Shown here: one piece after another, positions 15,174-20,351 of the stretch
How the letters are laid out: every line of letters starts with the position of its first letter
How positions within the stretch are numbered: position 1 is the stretch's first letter
DNA from: a virus
DNA length: 20,351 bases
Reading direction: 5' to 3' (one strand)
Virus record (IMG/VR): IMGVR_UViG_3300028287_000039
Location: 1 to 20,351 of that record
The notes under the pieces: model-generated
Seen by the model: the letters and a program-made list of their open reading frames with translations, nothing else
What the model was told of the DNA's origin: nothing
The model's database searches: none
Translations under genes and position numbers: made by a program

Positions 15174-17117
15174 TTAGCTTATTGTAGCCACAGTATCTAT
15201 TGTACCTGTGATCTCTAGATTGCCAGACGCATCTAGCTTCATCTTGTTATTTCCACCTGCAGCGAAGTACAAAGACCCGCCAGACTCCGTGATAGTCCAA
15301 TCACCTAAGTCTACTGTAGTGGCGTTAAGTGTTACAAACGTAGGGCTGTCTGTTGTAGCTAAGCCCTGATCAATAGCATCAAGGTTAGCGTCATAGCCCT
15401 GAACGGTACTGCCAATGTCAGCATCAAATAGTGCAGTACCAACATCAAAGGCAGCAGCATTCCAAGCACTACCAGTCCATATGAAGAGGTTATTAGTAGA
15501 TGTATTCCAATACAAAGCACCTGTCAGTAGTGCATCACCATCGTTGTCGAGTGTAGGTGCGGAAGCCTTAGCCCCTAGATAACGGTCATCAAGGCTGTCA
15601 AAGGATGCGGCAGCAGAGGCAGCGCTACTACTTGCGTTAGTCTCACTTGTAGCAGCATTAGTTTCACTTATAGCCGCAGCAGCCGCACTTGATGCAGCAG
15701 AAGTTGCACTACCTAAAATGCTATCCACATAAGCCTTACGTGTAAGGTCATCATCTGCTGTCGGGGTAGCAGTAGAGGTAGCTTTGTTAGCACCCAACAC
15801 AATGTTGCCTGTCATGGTGCCACCAGACAAGTTCAACTTAGTTGCATCAGCTGTATCTACATACGCTTTAGTTGCTGCGTCTTGGTTAGCTGTAGGGTCA
15901 CCTAGTCCTGTAATCTTGCTAGTACCCATAGCAATAATACCTGACATAGTACCCCCAGCCAGAGGCAGCTTTGTAGCGATACTGTTAGTTACTGTAGTAC
16001 TAAAATTAGCATCGTCACCCAGAGCAGCAGCAAGCTCGTTAAGAGTGTCTAGTGCAGCAGGCGCAGAAGCAATAACATCAGAGATAGATGTATCTACGTA
16101 GCCTTTGGTAGCTGCGTCGCCTGCATTTACAGGGGTAGTAAGATTGGTTATTGTAGCAGTTGTGCCAGCGTTCATGTTTAGTGTGCCATTAATGACAACA
16201 TCATTAAACGAAGAAGACCCGCTAGAGGCAGTAATGTTACCCGTAACGTCTCCCGTCAAATCGCCAGTCACATCACCCGTAACATTACCCGTTAGATTAC
16301 CTGTTACGTTACCCGTAAGATTACCAGAAAACCCCGTAGACGCTGTAATGAGTGTTCCTGTGATAGCTTGAGCGGAAGAACCTCCAATAACAGTACCGTC
16401 AATAGTGCCACCATCTATATTGACAGTAGGCAAAATGGACAGACCAGTGACACTAAGAGTGCTGTCCAAGACAGTTGCACCTGTAACGTCCAGTGTACCT
16501 GCAATGTCTGCATTAGCACCAGTGAATGTGATAGCTGTAGTAGCACCACTCTTCAGTACAAGATTACCTGTGTTGCTTGTGAGGGTAGCGTAAGTATTAC
16601 CAGCATCCTTGAGTACTACATCACCGCCATCAGCATCAAGGTTAATATCACCTGATACATCAAACGTCATGTCACCTGTTACAGTGTATGCGTTATCAGT
16701 GATTACAGTATTGTCAGTATCGCCAACACTTACTGTATCAATGAATGCTGTACCATCTACGTAAACATTCTTAAACTCTAAGGAAGAAGTACCGAGGTCA
16801 ATGTCATTATCTACTACAGGTACAATCAGTCCGTCCTGAAAGCGGAACTGCTCAGTAGATGTACCCGCTACCTCAACCCAAACACCAAAGCGATTATTTA
16901 CTTGGCTTACCTGTATCTTATTTAAAGCATCTAAATCAGCAATCAGAGGTACATATGAACCCTCATCAGATGTACCGTCATGCTTGTGCCCTGTAGTACC
17001 TGTGTCGCTTTGTGCAAAAGCATCACGTAGTTTGTTGTACTCTGAGTTGATAGGCGCTGCACGTACTACCGCCGTAGGTACAATGTCTGCAACAGATTGG
17101 CGTGTATAGCCTGACAT
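15174..17117 (-). CDS. Tail fibre protein (647 aa)
   Basis: Residues 1-115 are a tail-attachment head including GTTGHKHDGTSDEG (40-53) and LGTSSLEFKNVYVDG, both typical of marine phage fibres. Residues 115-260 are beta-rich repeats (GDMTFDVSGDINLDADGG). At 265-296 there are eight GNxT/GDxT tetrapeptides. Three copies of (A/L)T(K/R)xYVD lie at 336-342, 415-421 and 459-465, each followed by a fibre-shaft segment. A Ser/Ala-rich shaft spans 467-508 (ISETNAATSETNASSSAA), followed by ALYWNTSTNNLFIWTGSAW (535-553) and a final beta segment WTITESGGSLYFAAGGNNKMKLDASG. No intramolecular chaperone or peptidase motif was seen at the end. The ATG follows a GAGG ribosome site. It is probably the trimeric shaft fibre carrying, or acting beside, the adjacent propeller adhesin. 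Confidence 0.85.
   Translation of the reverse strand: MSGYTRQSVADIVPTAVVRAAPINSEYNKLRDAFAQSDTGTTGHKHDGTSDEGSYVPLIADLDALNKIQVSQVNNRFGVWVEVAGTSTEQFRFQDGLIVPVVDNDIDLGTSSLEFKNVYVDGTAFIDTVSVGDTDNTVITDNAYTVTGDMTFDVSGDINLDADGGDVVLKDAGNTYATLTSNTGNLVLKSGATTAITFTGANADIAGTLDVTGATVLDSTLSVTGLSILPTVNIDGGTIDGTVIGGSSAQAITGTLITASTGFSGNLTGNVTGNLTGNVTGDVTGDLTGDVTGNITASSGSSSFNDVVINGTLNMNAGTTATITNLTTPVNAGDAATKGYVDTSISDVIASAPAALDTLNELAAALGDDANFSTTVTNSIATKLPLAGGTMSGIIAMGTSKITGLGDPTANQDAATKAYVDTADATKLNLSGGTMTGNIVLGANKATSTATPTADDDLTRKAYVDSILGSATSAASSAAAAAISETNAATSETNASSSAASAAASFDSLDDRYLGAKASAPTLDNDGDALLTGALYWNTSTNNLFIWTGSAWNAAAFDVGTALFDADIGSTVQGYDANLDAIDQGLATTDSPTFVTLNATTVDLGDWTITESGGSLYFAAGGNNKMKLDASGNLEITGTIDTVATIS
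16230..16325 (-). repeat. Eight 12-bp units coding for GN(L/V)T or GD(V/L)T
   Basis: Residues 265-296 of the fibre read as eight consecutive tetrapeptides: four GN(L/V)T, three GD(V/L)T and a final GNIT. The underlying DNA is a degenerate 12-base tandem repeat. It probably forms a narrow triple-beta fibre segment whose length can change by slippage in whole-turn steps. Confidence 0.85.
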
Positions 17118-17132
17118 GTTTGTTTTCCTCTT

Positions 17133-18671
17133 CTAGCGCCTGTCGTGTAGGCCGTATGTTAGTGTAATAGCTTGAATAGTATGACTAGGTTTTGTATTAT
17201 TTGCAACATAGCGCACTGAGACAGATTTAGCTGAGCCTGATATAGTCGTACTCTCTACAGGTGACGGGTTACCATCATAAATGTCTGCGGTGTCGTAGGT
17301 AGCTTTATCATAGTAAGCTGCAGCGCCTGCAGTAGACAACTCATAATCAGACCCAATAGTTACGGAAGGGTTACTGTAGTCATAATCAACAGCCATGTTA
17401 ACAGTTACTTCACCCTCAGAACGCATGTACGTATCTACATCATAGAAGGACTTACGTACTGCAGGGTCATCCATGTAATAGAAGGGTGTTTGAAACAAGC
17501 TAAAGATGTCTCTACCATCAAAGTCATTACCTACTTCTTGACGGAAAACATAACCAAAACTATCTCCATGTATCACAAACTCTTCATCACCAATGTAGCC
17601 ACTGTCTGCACAGTTGACTGATACACCTACTAACTGACTAAATTCAAACCCTGCACCACCCTGACCGCTACGCCTGATAGCGCCAATGATACCAAGGGAG
17701 TCTTGATTAGTAAAGAATAAACGAAACTGTGACTTCTTTTTTAGTACTACAGTAGTCATTGTAGCAAGATCTTCGTTAGCTGTGTAATCCTCAAAGATAG
17801 ACTGAATAGGCTTAGACAACGTAGCTAACTCAATATCACCAATGCGGTTAGTACCAGTTACGGGTCTAATACCATCAGGTGCTAAGAAAAGTATCTCACC
17901 GTTAAACTCTGCTACACTATCTGGGGCAACACAGCCAAGGTTAGCAGTAACTGTTTGTAGTGTGAAGTCAGCAATGTTATTGCCCACTAAGCGTTTAATG
18001 TTATTACGCCCAAAGATATACATCTCATTACGGAATGTCTTAAGCTGAACAACCTCAAAGCCTACGTTAATAACGCCACCATCTGTCCAATTAGTTTCAT
18101 CCATAGGGGAACCAAAGTATAAGTTGTGAGGCTCAGAAGGATCACCAGCTAGAAATAAATGATTGTTAAACGATGCAACTAAACTAGGTGCGCTGGGCGC
18201 ATATCCGCCATTAAGCTGTACGTATGTCGTACCGTCCCATGTAGAAGCAGGGTTAACGCCATCAACCATAGCAAACTTAGGAGCACTCCAGTTAAAGCTT
18301 TCAAAGCGTACCTTAGATACACCAACCATAGTAGGAGAACCTACGCTAGTAACAGCATCCCACGACTCTGTAGAGTTGTTCCACTTGTGCAAGTAGTTAT
18401 TACCAGAGACAGGCTTACGTGCAGCAAAGATACCATCATTGATATCAGCAGATACGTGTACACCTAGCACGGGAGTATTAGCTTCACCGGGTACTTCACC
18501 GTATGTGTTGGTATACCCTGAGATACGTCTATAGCCGCCATTCAAGGCAGGCTCGTAGTTAATCAGACGTAATGCTGACCCCGGCATCTGACCGCCCTGT
18601 GTCAGAGGGTCTTGGTTAACTACCAAGCCGCCCGTACAGGGTGTAGCAAAGGTACGTAGGTTATCTGCCAT
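17133..18671 (-). CDS. Tail nozzle / tail tubular protein B-like (512 aa)
   Basis: A 512-residue beta-rich protein with no signal peptide or membrane span. ALRLINYEPALNGGYRRISG at residues 32-51 is a signature I associate with podovirus tail-nozzle and stabilisation proteins. Several segments then alternate beta strands with loops (DGIFAARKP, HLFLAGDPSEPHNLYFGSP, NEMYIFGRNNIKRLVGN, GEILFLAPDGIRPVTG), the pattern of a propeller-like nozzle domain. It is shorter than T7 gp12 (about 790 aa) and closer in size to P22 gp10. Directly following a gp11-like gene, sharing one base with it (TAATG), is the position of tail tubular protein B in T7-like phages. It probably forms the hexameric distal tail tube. 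Confidence 0.75.
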   Translation of the reverse strand: MADNLRTFATPCTGGLVVNQDPLTQGGQMPGSALRLINYEPALNGGYRRISGYTNTYGEVPGEANTPVLGVHVSADINDGIFAARKPVSGNNYLHKWNNSTESWDAVTSVGSPTMVGVSKVRFESFNWSAPKFAMVDGVNPASTWDGTTYVQLNGGYAPSAPSLVASFNNHLFLAGDPSEPHNLYFGSPMDETNWTDGGVINVGFEVVQLKTFRNEMYIFGRNNIKRLVGNNIADFTLQTVTANLGCVAPDSVAEFNGEILFLAPDGIRPVTGTNRIGDIELATLSKPIQSIFEDYTANEDLATMTTVVLKKKSQFRLFFTNQDSLGIIGAIRRSGQGGAGFEFSQLVGVSVNCADSGYIGDEEFVIHGDSFGYVFRQEVGNDFDGRDIFSLFQTPFYYMDDPAVRKSFYDVDTYMRSEGEVTVNMAVDYDYSNPSVTIGSDYELSTAGAAAYYDKATYDTADIYDGNPSPVESTTISGSAKSVSVRYVANNTKPSHTIQAITLTYGLHDRR

Positions 18672-19393
18672 TATTTAATGCCTGGCTGTGAGTTGAAGTG
18701 CTTACCAGCAATAACAGTGGATGTAAGGTACAGAGGACTGTCAAGCAATAGGCGGCGCATGTTGTCCATACCCTGCTCAAACTTCTGTTGATGCAAAGCA
18801 GCGCTCTGCTCATTAGCACGAAAGCGCATGAGGTACATTACTGCACCGTCAACTACAACAGTGTTAAACCTATCAGGTACAATACACTCATCGTTGTAGG
18901 TTGTCATATCAGAAGGGTAGGACCAGTAGCGATACTCAATCTCATAAGCATCATCAGGAAGCGGCGTAACACCAAACTTCAGATCCTCTGTCTGGTAAAT
19001 CTTAGTAGGGACGCTGTAAGCGTTTGTGCCACCTACATCCTCACCAGAGCGATGATACCTAAGATAATCCTCATACGTAATGACAGGGAGCTTCTCAGGT
19101 GTGTTACTTTTAGAAGATAAACTCTTAATGTAGAAAGTGTCCCAGTCTACCTTAGAGGCATCAGACGCCAGTGCGTAGATACCTGTACCAGCAGTCAAGG
19201 CTTGCGTATATGTTGTAAAAGTAAAAGGCCATTCTTGTGTGAACTGCAGAAGCTCACGTACAGAGGAGTTAATAGCATCCTTAGCTAAACCCTGTAGATT
19301 ACGGGCATCACTAAAGCCATCGCCACCGATGTCCAGCTCTACTTCGTTAACACGGCGTAGTGCTTGATTTACGAGTGTAACATAGTTAGCCAT
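18671..19393 (-). CDS. Tail tubular protein A-like adaptor (gp11-like, 240 aa)
   Basis: The N-terminus, LVNQALRRVNEVELDIGGDGFSDARNLQGLAKDAINSSVRELLQ, has the pattern of T7 gp11-type proteins: NxAL-R-GE, then a helix of regularly spaced Ala/Leu, then EWPFTF. A beta-rich middle includes DTFYIKS and PDDAYEIEYRYWSYP (residues 135-155), followed by a C-terminal helical part (VPDRFNTVVVDGAVMYLMRFR). It is slightly longer than T7 gp11 (196 aa). This protein would form the ring joining portal to nozzle. The gene starts 66 bases after the capsid stop, beyond a stem-loop, and its stop overlaps the nozzle start. Residues 1-45 are quoted by pattern only. Confidence 0.8.
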   Translation of the reverse strand: MANYVTLVNQALRRVNEVELDIGGDGFSDARNLQGLAKDAINSSVRELLQFTQEWPFTFTTYTQALTAGTGIYALASDASKVDWDTFYIKSLSSKSNTPEKLPVITYEDYLRYHRSGEDVGGTNAYSVPTKIYQTEDLKFGVTPLPDDAYEIEYRYWSYPSDMTTYNDECIVPDRFNTVVVDGAVMYLMRFRANEQSAALHQQKFEQGMDNMRRLLLDSPLYLTSTVIAGKHFNSQPGIK

Positions 19394-19417
19394 AGTTGTC
19401 CCTCAGAAAGCAAAGAG

Positions 19418-19443
19418 GGGCCAGCCTCATGAGAGACCAGCCC
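19418..19443 (-). terminator. Stem-loop after the capsid gene, probable attenuating terminator
   Basis: On the minus strand, GGGCTGGTCTC (19443-19433) pairs with GAGGCTGGCCC (19428-19418) over 11 base pairs with three G-U pairs and a 4-base loop. A pyrimidine-rich tail (CTCTTTGCTTTCT) follows. It lies within the 66-base gap between capsid and adaptor genes. T7-like phages place a leaky terminator just after the capsid gene, keeping capsid mRNA in excess. The weak T-tract suggests partial read-through here too. Confidence 0.6.
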
Positions 19444-19459
19444 GACTTATTAAGTGTGA

Positions 19460-20351
19460 TTAAGCAGCGTTGTAACGTACTGTGAGGAGTGCCTCTGGAC
19501 GCAGAATCTTGCGGCCATAGAGGTGCATACCACGCACGATGTCAGCAAAGCTGTCTGGGTCACGGTAGTTCTCAACTTTGTTGATCTGCTCAGCAGAAGC
19601 AACAGCATCGTCCTGACCAGCTACGATAACACCGTAGTTAGTGGACTGTGCAGTTGTACCAGAAGTACCAGCACCTGTACCAGCAGCAGGAAGAGCGTTG
19701 GACTGATAAACACGGAAGCCGTGAATGTTGTTCAACACCAGACCGTTTTGCAGGCCAGCGCCACCGAAGTCGCCGTTCAGCATACGTGAGTCTTCATCTT
19801 TCAGCATCTCAATAAATACTGGATCAAGAACAACCCAACGTCCACGTGATTCTACATTTGCTTGGTCCATCTTACGAGCCATACGTGCAAGTACGGTCAA
19901 TGGGGAAACAGTTGTAGCTGACAGGGCAGTTGCACCTGGCAAACGTGGTGCCAATGGTACGGAGTCACCTGCAGTAGCTGAACCAGAAATGGTCAAGTTA
20001 CCGAAGTCAGTTGCGTCCAAGTGGTTTGCAGTGATGTATTCACCAGTGGCTGTCTCTGTAGTTTGCTTGTCACCAGCAGAAGTAGTGATGAAAGCACCTG
20101 CAGTTGTGTGGCCTGAGAGGTACGACAGTACGTCTGTGTCCATAGCATCAGCCATCTTATAGGCAGCACGATCAGCAGCCAAAGAGGTGAAGTCTACGTT
20201 TGCAAACTGCTCTTCAATGTCATCCATTTTGAAAGCAAAGTAGTTAGCTTGGTCAATGGTGAGCGAGAAGTCAGAATCATCAAGCTTCTCTACTGAGATA
20301 CCTGTGTGACGCTGCAGAGCGTTGACTGTTACGTCTGGCTCTTTTTGAATG
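19460..20351 (-). CDS. Major capsid protein (5' end beyond window)
   Basis: The frame stays open to the right edge: 41 codons lie upstream of the first in-frame ATG at 20227 (…GISVEKLDDSDFSLTIDQ…), so that internal Met is not the start. At least 296 C-terminal residues are visible; T7 gp10A has about 345. Features expected of an HK97-fold capsid protein are present: FAFKMDDIEEQ, a helix rich in AADRAAYKMADAMD, a variable surface-like segment, RGRWVVLDPVFIEMLKDED, NNIHGFRVYQSNALP, and a C-terminal domain ending LRPEALLTVRYNAA. It is first in the visible operon and next to the gp11-like adaptor, as in T7-like phages. I call it major capsid with good confidence; the exact family (T7-like or P22-type) is not settled. 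Confidence 0.85.
   Translation of the reverse strand, partial: IQKEPDVTVNALQRHTGISVEKLDDSDFSLTIDQANYFAFKMDDIEEQFANVDFTSLAADRAAYKMADAMDTDVLSYLSGHTTAGAFITTSAGDKQTTETATGEYITANHLDATDFGNLTISGSATAGDSVPLAPRLPGATALSATTVSPLTVLARMARKMDQANVESRGRWVVLDPVFIEMLKDEDSRMLNGDFGGAGLQNGLVLNNIHGFRVYQSNALPAAGTGAGTSGTTAQSTNYGVIVAGQDDAVASAEQINKVENYRDPDSFADIVRGMHLYGRKILRPEALLTVRYNAA

Noticed and set aside
15156-17132. Phage-type (T7-like) promoters in the short intergenic gaps
   Set aside because: The gaps of 15-66 bases hold ribosome sites and one stem-loop, but I found no recurring promoter-like sequence among them.
19725-20162. Plus-strand 145-codon frame opposite the capsid gene
   Set aside because: Antisense to a strongly supported capsid gene; Ser/Pro/Val-rich shadow without a ribosome site.
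19460-20227. Capsid gene starting at the ATG at 20227
   Set aside because: The same frame is open with capsid-like sequence for 41 more codons to the window edge, so this Met is internal and the gene is 5'-truncated by the window.

Overview
The window is the virion-structure half of a tailed-phage genome. It most resembles marine podoviruses with a T7-like tail and ejection apparatus. The evidence is a capsid protein followed by a gp11-like tail tube/adaptor protein, a tail-nozzle-like protein, a fibre, and several very large Ala/Gln/Gly-rich internal (ejection) proteins. There is no long contractile-tail module, tape measure or baseplate. Base composition is moderate (low-40s % GC by eye). 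Several proteins look to me like families frequent in uncultured marine phages, and one small membrane protein resembles an alphaproteobacterial/phage DUF. The host is therefore plausibly a marine alphaproteobacterium (a marine cyanobacterium is possible), but nothing here identifies it.

Layout: almost everything lies on the minus strand as one tightly packed late operon, read from right to left. In transcription order: major capsid protein (19460-20351, its start lies beyond the right edge); a stem-loop (19418-19443) that probably trims expression after the capsid gene; gp11-like adaptor (18671-19393); nozzle-like protein (17133-18671); collagen-like/repeat-rich tail fibre (15174-17117); a 1198-residue protein with three blocks of five 51-residue beta-propeller-type repeats (11559-15155); a small membrane protein (11269-11535); a 1169-residue internal virion protein with a long 22-residue helical repeat and an EF-hand/dockerin-like loop (7745-11254); a virion protein with a lambda-R-like muramidase domain (6564-7745); a three-helix membrane protein, possibly a holin (6142-6564); a 190-residue conserved marine-phage protein (5558-6130); a 603-residue virion protein (3745-5556); and a 1156-residue large ejection-type protein (265-3735). 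Junctions are very short (1-nt TAATG overlaps to about 25 nt), so co-transcription and partial translational coupling are likely. No gap exceeds 66 bases and no RNA genes were seen.

At the left edge the last structural gene meets a convergent plus-strand operon across a symmetrical stem-loop (233-254) that can serve as a terminator for both. The plus-strand operon shows only the last eight codons of one gene and a complete 67-codon GTG-start gene coupled to it. That small protein lines up without gaps with the helical-hairpin form of Acb2/Tad1-type cyclic-nucleotide sponges (anti-CBASS/anti-Thoeris). It is the best candidate here for an undescribed accessory function.

Working model: the fibre and the propeller protein form the adsorption apparatus on the nozzle. 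The two or three large internal proteins plus the muramidase protein form the ejection machine that crosses the envelope. The membrane proteins take part in lysis or envelope passage. The small plus-strand protein may blunt nucleotide-signalled host immunity.
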